This document shows positions 34,185 to 42,750 of a stretch of DNA of 64,000 bases, piece after piece. Source of the stretch: Oligoflexia bacterium. Its GTDB lineage: Bacteria > Bdellovibrionota > Bdellovibrionia > JABDDW01. The stretch lies in the NCBI GenBank assembly GCA_016715815.1, contig JADJXN010000002.1, forward strand, positions 434,001-498,000. Direction: 5' to 3'. Under the pieces are notes generated by a model. The model was not told the DNA's origin, did not search any database, and saw only the letters and a program-made list of their open reading frames with translations. The position numbers were made by a program, and so were the translations under genes. Every line of letters begins with the position of its first letter. Position 1 is the first letter of the stretch.

Positions 34185-34973
34185 ATGGGAATAAGTCTTA
34201 CAGAAATTGTTAATAAAACTCACACATCAGAACAATACAAAGACCTACATTGGAAGGGTAGTTTTGATGACTATCTTAACCTTGTAAAACAAAAGCCAGA
34301 AGTAACTCGCAATGCCTATCAAAGAATTTATGACATGATCATCAGCTATGGAGCTACCGAGTACGTAGATTTTAAAAAAACGGTAACCCATTATAAATTT
34401 TTTGATGATGAACGTAATAACGGAAAAGATGCCGTCTTTGGGTTAGACATCTCACTGATGAAATTAGTAAATGTATTTAAAGCTGCCGCTGAAGGATATG
34501 GCACAGAAAAAAGAGTTATTTTGCTTCATGGTCCTGTGGGAAGTTCCAAATCTACCATTGTGCGCTCTTTGAAAAAAGGTTTAGAGGAGTACTCAAAAAT
34601 AAAAGAGGGGGCTATGTATACCTTTGTTTGGACCGATAAGGGTTCAGAGCGCCACGGCTTATTAGGTAAAGGTGTTGAGGAAATGGTTACTCCCATGCAT
34701 GAGGAGCCATTAAGACTATTACCCCCTGATATTAGAGAAAAAGTTATTGATGAAATAAACCGCGGAAACAAAAGCAAATTTAAAGTAAAAATTGAAGGTG
34801 ATGTTTGCCCCGCAAGCCGTTACATTTTTAAAGAGCTCATGACAAAATATGGGGGAGATATTACTCGTGTGCTCCAGCATGTAGAGATTAGACGTTTTAT
34901 TTTAAGCGAAGCAGATCGCGTGGGGATAGGAACCTTTCAACCAAAAGATGAAAAAAAACCAAGACTCAACTGA
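34185..34973 (+). CDS. prkA: PrkA serine protein kinase, N-terminal part of frame-disrupted gene
   Basis: The first 254 residues match PrkA (YeaG): VTRNAYQRIYDMI, FGLDISLMKLVNVFKAAAEGYGTEKRVILLHGPVGSSKST (Walker A, residues 116-124), YTFVWTDK and a DRVGIGTFQPKDEK end. At an A8 tract (34951-34958) the frame leaves the family and stops 8 residues on. One A fewer would give KDEKNQDSTELTGDINY and join the next frame into a PrkA of about 689 residues. PrkA is an AAA+ protein kinase of stress and stationary-phase physiology. The disruption cuts through the AAA+ domain. It may be a sequencing error, a mutation, or a slippage site. Confidence 0.85.
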   Translation: MGISLTEIVNKTHTSEQYKDLHWKGSFDDYLNLVKQKPEVTRNAYQRIYDMIISYGATEYVDFKKTVTHYKFFDDERNNGKDAVFGLDISLMKLVNVFKAAAEGYGTEKRVILLHGPVGSSKSTIVRSLKKGLEEYSKIKEGAMYTFVWTDKGSERHGLLGKGVEEMVTPMHEEPLRLLPPDIREKVIDEINRGNKSKFKVKIEGDVCPASRYIFKELMTKYGGDITRVLQHVEIRRFILSEADRVGIGTFQPKDEKKPRLN

Positions 34974-36255
34974 ATTAACCGGAGACATTAATTACCGCAA
35001 AATTGCAGAATATGGTTCTGATTCTGACCCAAGAGCATTTAATTTTGATGGCGAATTTAATATTGCCAACCGCGGAATTATTGAATTTATTGAGGTTCTA
35101 AAACTTGATGTGGCCTTTTTGTATGATTTGTTGGGTGCCTCTCAAGAGCATAAAATTAAACCCAAAAAATTTGCTCTTACAGACATTGATGAAGTCATCA
35201 TTGGCCACACAAACGAGCCAGAGTACAGACGCTTACAGAATAATGAATTTATGGAAGCTCTCAGAGATAGAACCATAAAAATTGATGTGCCCTATATTAC
35301 TCGCTTAAGAGATGAAACAAAAATTTACGAAAAAGATTTTAATCCAAGACGTATTAAAGGAAAGTCCATCGCCCCTCACACCATAGAGGTGGCAGCAATG
35401 TGGGCTATTCTGACTCGTTTAGAAACTCCTAAAAAAGCTAATTTAACAAAGCTTCAAAAATTAAAACTTTATGATGGCAAAATGCTGCCTGGGTTTACTG
35501 AAGAAAACGTAAAAGAGCTCAGAAAAGAATCTATTCGTGAAGGGCTTGATGGAATTTCGCCAAGATATGTTCAAGATAAAATTTCAAATGCCCTTGTTAA
35601 TTCAAAGGATGGTGAAGTGGGCTGCATTAACCCCTTTATGGTTTTAAAAGAACTTGAAGGCGGGTTAAAACACCACAGTCTCATCGCTAGTGAAGAGAAA
35701 AAGAAAACCTATAAAGAATTACTTGATGTGGTCAAGCAAGAGTATGATGAAATTGTGAAAATGGAAGTACAACGTGCTGTCGCCGCTGATGAAACAGCCC
35801 TTGCAAGACTTTGCTCAAACTACATTGACAACATTAAGGCCTACACACAAAGAGAGCGCTTAAGAAATAAGTATACGGGTCATGATGAAGAGCCTGATGA
35901 AAGACTCATGCGCGCCATTGAGGAAAAAATTGATATTCCAGAATCTAGAAAAGATGATTTTAGACGCGAGATCATGAATTACATAGGGGCTTTAGCAGTC
36001 GACGGAAAAGTTTTTGATTATAAAACCAATGAAAGACTTCACCGCGCGCTGGAGTTAAAACTTTTTGAAGACCAAAAAGATTCCATAAAGCTAGCAAGCC
36101 TTGTAACAAGTGTTGTGGATAAACACACTCAAGAAAAAATTGATATTATCAAAAGCCGCCTAATTAAAGATTTTGGTTATGATGAAATCAGCGCTACAGA
36201 TGTATTAAATTACGTAGCCAGCATTTTTGCTCGAGGGGATGTGAAAAATAAATGA
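34948..36255 (+). CDS. prkA: PrkA serine protein kinase, C-terminal part of frame-disrupted gene
   Basis: Beginning in the A8 tract, this 435-residue frame continues PrkA: ELTGDINYRKIAEYGSDSDPRAFNFDGEF, NRGIIEFIEVLKLDVAFLYDLL, IIGHTNEPEYRRL, DVPYITRLRDETKIYEKDF and the PrkA C-terminal domain (GISPRYVQDKISNAL, NPFMVLKELEGGLKHH, YIDNIKAYTQRER). It has an ATG at 34948 but no ribosome binding site, so if the split is real it would need reinitiation coupled to the first part. Its stop overlaps the yeaH ATG by 4 bases. Confidence 0.85.
   Translation: MKKNQDSTELTGDINYRKIAEYGSDSDPRAFNFDGEFNIANRGIIEFIEVLKLDVAFLYDLLGASQEHKIKPKKFALTDIDEVIIGHTNEPEYRRLQNNEFMEALRDRTIKIDVPYITRLRDETKIYEKDFNPRRIKGKSIAPHTIEVAAMWAILTRLETPKKANLTKLQKLKLYDGKMLPGFTEENVKELRKESIREGLDGISPRYVQDKISNALVNSKDGEVGCINPFMVLKELEGGLKHHSLIASEEKKKTYKELLDVVKQEYDEIVKMEVQRAVAADETALARLCSNYIDNIKAYTQRERLRNKYTGHDEEPDERLMRAIEEKIDIPESRKDDFRREIMNYIGALAVDGKVFDYKTNERLHRALELKLFEDQKDSIKLASLVTSVVDKHTQEKIDIIKSRLIKDFGYDEISATDVLNYVASIFARGDVKNK
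34951..34958 (+). other. A8 tract at the prkA frame break
   Basis: Eight consecutive A within GATG-A8-CCAAG. Seven A restore a continuous PrkA. Runs of eight or more A are known sites of RNA polymerase slippage and also of sequencing and replication error. Confidence 0.85.
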
Positions 36256-37355
36256 GCCTGTATATTAAACAGGACCATAGCCGCTTTAGAGACATCGTTA
36301 AGGGTAGAATTAAGACTAATTTTAAAAAATTTATTACCCAAGGGGAGATGATTGGCAAAAAGGAAAAGGAATTTGTCTCTATCCCCATTCCGCACATTGA
36401 TATTCCCCATTTTCAATATGGTCCCAAAAATCAAGGTGGTGTTGGTCAGGGTGAGGGCGATCAGGGCTCTCCTGTTCAGGGCGAGCCCCAAGAGGGCGCG
36501 GGACAAGCCGGCAATGCTCCTGGTGAACATATAATGGAAGTAGATATTTCTTTTGATGAGCTGGCGGATCTTTTAGGTTCAGAGCTTGAGCTTCCAAAAA
36601 TTTTACCAAAAGGAAGTAAGAATTTAAAATCAGTTAAAACTCGCTATACAGGTTTACACAATGTGGGGCCAGATAGTTTAAGACATTTTAAATCTACCTA
36701 CAAAGAAGCGCTTAAGAGGCAAATTTCTTCCGGGACTTATAATCCTGAGAATCCCATCATTGTTCCTGAAAAAAAGGACATGCGCTATAGAAGCTTTAAG
36801 TTGGCAGAGCTTCCCCAAAGTAATGCCGTTATTATTTATATTATGGACGTTTCAGGTTCTATGGGAGACGAGCAAAAGGAAATAGTTCGGTTGGAGAGTT
36901 TTTGGATTAACACTTGGATAAAATCTCAATATAAAGAAGTTGAAACCAGATTTATTATTCATGATGCCGCCGCACGCGAGGTTGATGAAGACACCTTTTT
37001 TAAAACAAGAGAAAGTGGGGGAACGCTTATAAGCTCTGCCTATAATTTAGCCAATAAAATGATTGAAGAAGAATACCCAGCTGCAGATTGGAATATTTAT
37101 GTTTTTCATTTTAGTGACGGTGATAACTGGAGCGGAGAAGACACGCGCTATTGTATGGAAATTTTAAGTCAAAAGATTCTACCTTGTGTAAATATTTTTT
37201 GCTACGGCCAAGTGGAGAGTAAATACGGAAGTGGCCAGTTTATAAAAGATATTCAAAAAGATTTTGAAGAAGATGAGCGTGTGATTACTTCTCGAATTGA
37301 AAACAGAGAAGCCATTTACCAATCTATTAAAGAATTTTTAGGAAAAGGAAAATGA
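36252..37355 (+). CDS. yeaH: YeaH-type VWA-like protein (DUF444)
   Basis: A 367-residue protein matching YeaH/DUF444: IKQDHSRFRDIVKGRIKTNF at the start, a Gly/Gln-rich hydrophilic linker (about residues 57-95), then KTRYTGLHNVGP, MRYRSFKLAELPQSNAVIIYIMDVSGSMGD with a metal-binding DxSxS near residue 199, GGTLISSAYNLANKMI and FHFSDGDNWSGED. It is the usual middle gene of the prkA-yeaH-spoVR (yeaG-yeaH-ycgB) cluster, where it is a substrate or partner of PrkA. It overlaps the prkA stop by ATGA, and its stop overlaps the spoVR start likewise. It is intact, unlike both neighbours. Confidence 0.88.
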   Translation: MSLYIKQDHSRFRDIVKGRIKTNFKKFITQGEMIGKKEKEFVSIPIPHIDIPHFQYGPKNQGGVGQGEGDQGSPVQGEPQEGAGQAGNAPGEHIMEVDISFDELADLLGSELELPKILPKGSKNLKSVKTRYTGLHNVGPDSLRHFKSTYKEALKRQISSGTYNPENPIIVPEKKDMRYRSFKLAELPQSNAVIIYIMDVSGSMGDEQKEIVRLESFWINTWIKSQYKEVETRFIIHDAAAREVDEDTFFKTRESGGTLISSAYNLANKMIEEEYPAADWNIYVFHFSDGDNWSGEDTRYCMEILSQKILPCVNIFCYGQVESKYGSGQFIKDIQKDFEEDERVITSRIENREAIYQSIKEFLGKGK

Positions 37356-37468
37356 GTAATATAAATCCGGAACTTTCTAAAATTCAGGAGCAGATAGAAA
37401 AAATAGCTAAAGCTCATGGGCTTGATTTTTTTCTACAGTTTTTGAAATGGTCACCCATGATCAAATGA
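37352..37468 (+). CDS. SpoVR N-terminal fragment before first frame break
   Basis: ATG 37352 overlaps the yeaH stop (ATGA) and has AGGAAAAGG upstream. The 38 residues SKIQEQIEKIAKAHGLDFF are SpoVR-like, then the frame drifts after a T7 tract (37426-37432) and stops at 37468. Eight T would give GLDFFSTVFEMVTHDQM, joining the next fragment. This marks the true start of spoVR. Confidence 0.7.
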   Translation: MSNINPELSKIQEQIEKIAKAHGLDFFLQFLKWSPMIK

Positions 37469-37968
37469 ATGCTCTTGCATCTTATGGTGGCTTCCCCACA
37501 CGCTACCCACATTGGCGCTTTGGAATGGAATATGAAAGGCTTTCTAAAAGTTATTCCTACGGGCTTTCAAAAATTTATGAAATGGTTATTAACAATGACC
37601 CTTGCTACGCCTATTTAATGGAAAGTAACCCATTGGTAGATCAAAAACTTGTTATGGCCCATGTGTACGGGCATTGTGATTTTTTTAAAAACAACATGTG
37701 GTTTAGCCAAACAAACCGCCGCATGATTGACCAAATGGCAAACCATGCAACACGTGTTAAGCGCTACATAGATCTTTTAGGCTACGATATAGTTGAGGAA
37801 TTCATAGACCGTTGTTTATCTTTAGAGAATCTTATTGATCGCCACTCGCCTTATATTAAACGCCCAAGAGATGAAAAAGAGCGCCCCCCTATGGAGAGTA
37901 TTTCTGAAAGGGTGGAGAGGGATTTTATGAAATCCTTTGAGGATCCTGTTAAAGCAATTTCCAGCTAA
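37447..37968 (+). CDS. spoVR: SpoVR-family protein, central fragment
   Basis: The sequence is plainly SpoVR/YcgB: ASYGGFPTRYPHWRFGMEYERLSKSY, YGLSKIYEMVINNDPCYAYLMESN, LVMAHVYGHCDFFKNN and IDRHSPYIKRP. The ATG at 37447 is an internal Met, with real coding extending upstream in the frame after the T7 tract. It ends with a frame break near 37951: AAAGCA here, where AAG CAA would continue as DPVKQFPAKKEEEE. SpoVR proteins accompany PrkA and YeaH; in Bacillus SpoVR acts in spore cortex formation, elsewhere its role is poorly known. Confidence 0.85.
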   Translation: MVTHDQMNALASYGGFPTRYPHWRFGMEYERLSKSYSYGLSKIYEMVINNDPCYAYLMESNPLVDQKLVMAHVYGHCDFFKNNMWFSQTNRRMIDQMANHATRVKRYIDLLGYDIVEEFIDRCLSLENLIDRHSPYIKRPRDEKERPPMESISERVERDFMKSFEDPVKAISS

Positions 37969-38833
37969 AAAAGAAGAGGAAGAAAAGCCTAAGCACCAAA
38001 GTATGTCTGAAATTATGGCAGATAAAAAATTAGCACATCCTGAGATGGATATTCTTTTATACCTCATGGACAACGCTCCATTTGAGCCATGGCAGAGAGA
38101 TATTTTAAGTATTATTCGTGATGAGGCTTACTATTTTGCGCCCCAAGGAATGACAAAAATCATGAATGAAGGTTGGGCCTCTTATTGGCATTCAAAAATT
38201 ATGACAGGAGAGGTGCTTTCAGACACTGAAATTGTAGACTATGCCGATCATCATTCTGGAACGGTGGCTTCTCAGCCGGGAAAACTTAACCCTTATAAGG
38301 TGGGTATTGAGCTTTTTAAAGACATTGAAGAAAGATGGAATAAGGGGCAATTTGGACGTGAATGGGAAGAGTGCACTGACTTTGAGGCTAAAGCCAGTTG
38401 GGATAAAAAAACAGGTTTAGGAAAAAAGAAAATTTTTGAAGTTAGGCGTGACATGAACGATGTTATGTTTATTGACGCATTTTTAACTGAAGAGTTTTGT
38501 GTGCGCCATAAATTATTTGTTTTGCAGTTTAATCAAAGAACTGGCCAGTATGAAATTAACACAAGAAATTTCCCCCAAATTAAAAAGCAACTTCTCTTTC
38601 AGCTTACAAATTTTGGCCAGCCCATAATAAAAGTGGTTGATGGAAATTATGAGGGTCGTGGAGAGTTATTCTTAGACCATCTTCATGAGGGGGTGGATTT
38701 GCAACCCAATTACATGGATGAGACATTAAAAAATCTTTTTGTCTTGTGGACAAAGCCAATTTGGCTTAAAACAGTTATGGATGGGCAGGAAAAAACTTAT
38801 AAATATGATGGCGCCGAAGTCAAAGAAGGCTAA
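37937..38833 (+). CDS. spoVR: SpoVR-family protein, C-terminal fragment
   Basis: Continuing SpoVR after the second break: AHPEMDILLYLMDNAPFEPWQRDILSIIRDEAYYFAPQGMTKIMNEGWASYWHSKIM, then NPYKVGIELFKDIEERWNKGQFGREW and a C-terminal domain with VVDGNYEGRGELFLDH. The true coding begins at about the 37951 break; the ATG at 37937 only precedes it by chance. Restored, spoVR would be about 493 residues, the usual size. The prkA-yeaH-spoVR cluster therefore holds three single-base breaks in 3 genes. Confidence 0.85.
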   Translation: MRILLKQFPAKKEEEEKPKHQSMSEIMADKKLAHPEMDILLYLMDNAPFEPWQRDILSIIRDEAYYFAPQGMTKIMNEGWASYWHSKIMTGEVLSDTEIVDYADHHSGTVASQPGKLNPYKVGIELFKDIEERWNKGQFGREWEECTDFEAKASWDKKTGLGKKKIFEVRRDMNDVMFIDAFLTEEFCVRHKLFVLQFNQRTGQYEINTRNFPQIKKQLLFQLTNFGQPIIKVVDGNYEGRGELFLDHLHEGVDLQPNYMDETLKNLFVLWTKPIWLKTVMDGQEKTYKYDGAEVKEG

Positions 38834-38932
38834 AACATAAAAACATAGCAGGTAGTTTTTGCGAACTATGGGGTTAAAATTAATTTAATAACGAATTTAA
38901 AGCATTATAAGCAGTTTTTCACATTATGCACT

Positions 38933-39604
38933 TTGATACTATTGGTGAGTCATTCGGCTGTAGCCTCAAAAAACCGTCAAGAGGAATGCAGCTTTTTTTA
39001 TTTTAAAACAGGGGCGCTTGATATTTACCGCCAATTTTCTAAGCCAAACAACTGTGATTTATCCATAAACCCCTCTAACCAATTTGGCATGATCTACCGC
39101 TCAATATTACTTACAGCAAATGGTATGATGATGGTTTTTAATTCCTATGGGCCTGGTAGCAACTCTACTTCAACAGCGGCTCGAGTGTTTTACTTATTTC
39201 CAAGGGGGCTTTTACCAACGGTTGATAATTTAAGTAAAAGCATTCTTGTTAGGGGCTCTAATGAGAACGCAATATTTTCTTTTGACCGAAAAAATGGAAA
39301 ACTTATTGGCTTAAAAGATGGTTCCGTGTTTGAAGACGTAGATGTTAACCCTAAAAATAATGCTGGTATTGAAATTTTAAACTACAATGGACTGCTTATT
39401 GATGTTGGCTTTGCTATTGGCAAAGATCCTAGTTTAAATAAAAAAGGCGAGTCAGTAGCCCGAGATTCTGAAAACCGGCAATGTAAAATTAAAAACACAG
39501 ATTTATTTGAATATACATCAGGCGGCGGAGCTAATTTAAAATTCCCAACTGATGATCAGCTTAAAATATTTATGCTCCAAAACTGCCCAGACTTAAAGTT
39601 CTAA
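38933..39604 (+). CDS. exported protein of unknown function, start uncertain
   Basis: From TTG 38933 the 223 residues begin ILLVSHSAVASKNRQEECSFF. In frame upstream, without a stop, lies a better signal peptide n-region (KHYKQFFTLCTLILLVSHSAVA), but no ATG, GTG or TTG; an ATT at 38879, 5 bases after GGGG, is a possible rare start. The mature part has four Cys and looks beta-rich (GMIYRSILLTANGMMMVFNSYGPG). I recognise no family. The next gene is convergent and overlaps by 4 bases. Confidence 0.6.
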   Translation: MILLVSHSAVASKNRQEECSFFYFKTGALDIYRQFSKPNNCDLSINPSNQFGMIYRSILLTANGMMMVFNSYGPGSNSTSTAARVFYLFPRGLLPTVDNLSKSILVRGSNENAIFSFDRKNGKLIGLKDGSVFEDVDVNPKNNAGIEILNYNGLLIDVGFAIGKDPSLNKKGESVARDSENRQCKIKNTDLFEYTSGGGANLKFPTDDQLKIFMLQNCPDLKF

Positions 39605-42042
39605 CTAGCCTTTTTATATTTACCTAATTTTTTAAAAGTCTTAACGCAAGACTCACCCACGCCATTTAGAGAGCCATCTTTTAAACCGCGTCGGCTTAAA
39701 AAATCTCTAATGTCTTCACGGTCTGAGCGCAGACCATTCTTTTCAAGTTCCGCTTTAAGTGCATTAATAGATTTTTTCACTCTTGGCGAGGGAAGTACTC
39801 TTTGGCGTGCCACCCAATTGGGTGTGACTAGGGCTCGCACGCCACCACGCATTTTGCCAACGGCATCTATTACTCTATCACCACTTGTGCCCTCCCAAAT
39901 GCGAGACCACCAAGCTAAATGTGAGCGGGGAATATCTGCCATTTTTCCGCTTCCGCCGGCCTCAATCATTCCATGGGAGGCTAAGTTACCTCTTTGAATA
40001 TCTACTACCTTCATTTTTATATTAAACTTTTTTAATATGCGGCTCATCTCCGCGGCCGCAATTTCCCCATCAGTAAAGATGGTTTTAATTTGTTTATTTT
40101 TAAAAGCTTCTTTTAAAGCAGCTTCTCGGTAGGCCTTGGTTTTTTCTTTTACAACTTCCCACTCTTCTTCTGTGGCGCCATCCATACCAACGGGCACTGT
40201 TTTAATGACAAGGTAATTCTCGCCAAAACCTAAATCATTCATGAGCCCATGTAAATACTGTCCTCTTTCTCCTGTGAGGGCGCGGGCTGTGATCCAATCA
40301 TCAATGCCGTGAGGGTCTGCTAAAATTAGTGCTTGGGCAGTTTGAAAATTACCCCTATGTATTCCAAAAACACCAGTTCCTGGGTGAGTTTTTGTGTAGT
40401 AAGCATCAATGCCATATTCTTGAAAGCTCAAATCTGCACCTGTGTTTTTATCTACAATTTTTTTGTACCCTGGTTTTAATTCAAATAAAGATTCACGATC
40501 AATACTTGTCATAATTGCTTTAGCTATTTTTTCTCCAGGGCCCAAATCAAATTCAAAGCGGGTATCTTTTTGTCTTGGACGGTTTGACCACAAATCTTTC
40601 GGATCTTTTCCCTCTGAAGGGGTCGCGCGTTTGGCTTCTTCGATTAAGGTTTTATCAAACTTTGCACCTTTTCTTGTGCCAATAACAATAGTTTGTGGGT
40701 TAAGTCGAGAGGCATCAGCCCTGGAAACTCGTCTATCATCGGGTGCGCCGAATTCAAAATAGCCCTGTCTGATATCAGCTCTTCCATAATCATATTCTTC
40801 GCCTTCATGCCAAGCATTGCGGCGAGGCTTTCCATTGTCTTCAAGGTCGGGCTCAATGTACCAACCTTGAGATTTTAAATCCTCTAAGCGTTCAAATGAT
40901 TTTTTAAGTGCTTTTGAGGCAGCAGAGGGCTTCATTTTACTTAAAGAGCTAGGGTGCGCAGACATGGTAAAGCCAATAACGCTTTCAACAACAGTTCCAT
41001 CGGAAAGTGTTAAGCCTTGTAGTGAATTTGTTCTTTTACCATTTATTTCAACATCCTCTAAGTTGTAACCACCTAGCTGAGCTGGGTTTAATATTCCACT
41101 GCCTTTAAGGCCGCCACCTGTGAACACCATCATATCAATGGCTTTTTGGCCTGCATTTTTAAGTGCTTTAATAGCCGCTGTTTGATCTTTTGACTTTGAG
41201 TAATCAAGTCTACGGCCTAATAAAATTTCATAAATATCATTTCCATTTTTATCAACAAGTACTGGAAATTCATTGTTTCCACCGGCATATTTTAAAGCAG
41301 TTTCTGGAACCCGAATGTTTTCTAACCTTTTAGCATCAGTGAAGGTTCCAACTTTAGCGCCCCTTGCAATTAAAAATTCCGCAAATGCATCCCTAGCGGC
41401 ACCACCAAAAACAACCATTAGCTTTAATGCCTCAGGGTTGTTTTTTATAACCCATTCCCAAAATCTTTCTCTTTGAATTCTGATTTCACTCTGACTACCA
41501 TTGGCTAAAAGCCAAAGTTCATTATCTACAAAAGAGGATTGCTTAAGCTCAGCTTCACCTTCAGAGTTAAATTCTACAAAAAAATGATCAAATGCCCCGT
41601 ATTGCCCCTTAATGGTAGATAAAAAAGCATTAGTTGTTGCAACTCCTTGGTCAACGCCAAAAAAGTTCCCAATACTTTGCACCCGCGCCCCAAAGCCAGA
41701 AGTGCCAGGTTGCTTGGCAGCTTCAGCAATATGAGTGGCGTCTTGGCCAACAAATAAAATTTTTGTAGTGTCTTTTCCAAAAGTAAACATACGGGTCATC
41801 ATAAGGCCAAAAATGTAGCGAAATTTTTGCTCTTCCATTAACTCATCAGACATTTCCATGTACTCAGGCAGCTCGGCATAAATATTAACAAGCTCTTTTT
41901 GCATTCCTTCTTCAGGGTTTGGGCCGGGATTATATTCCCACTCTTGCGATCCGGGCCCCCAGGGGTTAGCAGCTTGTGAAAGTGTTGAAACTAAAAATAA
42001 AGAAATAAGAAGTGACGCTAAAAACTTATTTAAAAAATGCAT
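39601..42042 (-). CDS. exported protein with two apparent uracil-DNA-glycosylase-like repeats
   Basis: A signal peptide (FLASLLISLFLVSTLSQA) precedes 790 residues. Near residue 95 is KILFVGQDATHIAEA, like the GQDPYH water-activating motif of uracil-DNA glycosylases, followed by GFGARVQSIGNFFGV and VATTNAFLS, and at residue 363 HPSSLS, like the HPSPLS DNA-binding motif. A second, similar order occurs in the C-terminal half: LILADPHGIDDW, TGERGQYLHGLMNDLGF, LVIKTVPVGM and SHLAWWSRIWEG. This suggests two tandem UDG-superfamily domains. Export is unexpected for a DNA-repair fold. Assignment is by eye; activity is unproven. GAGGAGAGGG stands upstream of the ATG. Confidence 0.6.
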   Translation of the reverse strand: MHFLNKFLASLLISLFLVSTLSQAANPWGPGSQEWEYNPGPNPEEGMQKELVNIYAELPEYMEMSDELMEEQKFRYIFGLMMTRMFTFGKDTTKILFVGQDATHIAEAAKQPGTSGFGARVQSIGNFFGVDQGVATTNAFLSTIKGQYGAFDHFFVEFNSEGEAELKQSSFVDNELWLLANGSQSEIRIQRERFWEWVIKNNPEALKLMVVFGGAARDAFAEFLIARGAKVGTFTDAKRLENIRVPETALKYAGGNNEFPVLVDKNGNDIYEILLGRRLDYSKSKDQTAAIKALKNAGQKAIDMMVFTGGGLKGSGILNPAQLGGYNLEDVEINGKRTNSLQGLTLSDGTVVESVIGFTMSAHPSSLSKMKPSAASKALKKSFERLEDLKSQGWYIEPDLEDNGKPRRNAWHEGEEYDYGRADIRQGYFEFGAPDDRRVSRADASRLNPQTIVIGTRKGAKFDKTLIEEAKRATPSEGKDPKDLWSNRPRQKDTRFEFDLGPGEKIAKAIMTSIDRESLFELKPGYKKIVDKNTGADLSFQEYGIDAYYTKTHPGTGVFGIHRGNFQTAQALILADPHGIDDWITARALTGERGQYLHGLMNDLGFGENYLVIKTVPVGMDGATEEEWEVVKEKTKAYREAALKEAFKNKQIKTIFTDGEIAAAEMSRILKKFNIKMKVVDIQRGNLASHGMIEAGGSGKMADIPRSHLAWWSRIWEGTSGDRVIDAVGKMRGGVRALVTPNWVARQRVLPSPRVKKSINALKAELEKNGLRSDREDIRDFLSRRGLKDGSLNGVGESCVKTFKKLGKYKKAS

Positions 42043-42246
42043 TTAAATGACCCTCTCCTCATAATTGGTATTTTGCGAGTAAAACGAGGAGCAGGATTGG
42101 TGCCATGGGATGTTGTTATTAGATAGAAATAATTAATGTTTAATAGATGTTTTTTGCGGGAGCACAGAGAAAGCCTATTCAGATTTGTTTTTTTTACAAC
42201 TCAACTCAAAAATAACCCCAATAATTACCAAAAACTACCTGCTACG

Positions 42247-42618
42247 TTAGTCGTCGGAGGTGGAGCCGCTAGTGATTTCTTTTATGTCATCTGGGTTGGC
42301 GGCTTCAATTTTTACAATCCAGCCATCCCCATAAGGGTCTTCACTAATAAGATTAGGGTTATCAAGAACAGCTGAATTAACCTCTAAAACAGTGCCCTCA
42401 ATAGGGGCGTAAATATTAAGGCTTCCGTCTTTGGTTTCAAGCTCGCCACATATTTCATCCTTTTCAACGGAATCATTTTCGGTTGGAAGATCAATTTTAT
42501 TAATTGTGTCTAATTCCTCTAGAGCCTCTTCCATCACGCCAACGGTAATTACTTCGCCCTCAGCTGTGACCCATAAGTGCCCCATGTAAGGAATGTAGCC
42601 TTCGCCCATTTCAGCCAT
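42247..42618 (-). CDS. gcvH: glycine cleavage system H-like lipoyl protein
   Basis: A 123-residue protein with the GcvH fold: HLWVTAEGEVITVGVMEEAL, a lipoyl-lysine segment ELETKDGSLNIYAPIEGTVLEVN (K63 as the modified Lys) and PNLISEDPYGDGWIVKIE. H protein carries the aminomethyl group between the P and T proteins. gcvP, gcvT and lipoyl ligase genes are absent from the window, so it may serve genes elsewhere or act as a lipoyl-relay carrier. The sequence before the Lys (ETKDG instead of SVKAA) deviates, so function is slightly less sure. Confidence 0.82.
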   Translation of the reverse strand: MAEMGEGYIPYMGHLWVTAEGEVITVGVMEEALEELDTINKIDLPTENDSVEKDEICGELETKDGSLNIYAPIEGTVLEVNSAVLDNPNLISEDPYGDGWIVKIEAANPDDIKEITSGSTSDD

Positions 42619-42750
42619 GAAACTTATATATTCTTAAAGTGATCATGTAGCAAAGTAAAAATATGAAACGACTATTGTGTAAGGCGTCATGTTCTGCTAT
42701 ATATCTGGCCTCACAAATTTTTAACTACCAGAGGAAAGGTCATAACAAGT

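Noticed and set aside
42043..42246. Small open frames between the exported UDG-like gene and gcvH
   Set aside because: No ribosome binding sites, family pattern or plausible composition; the region is AT-rich spacer.
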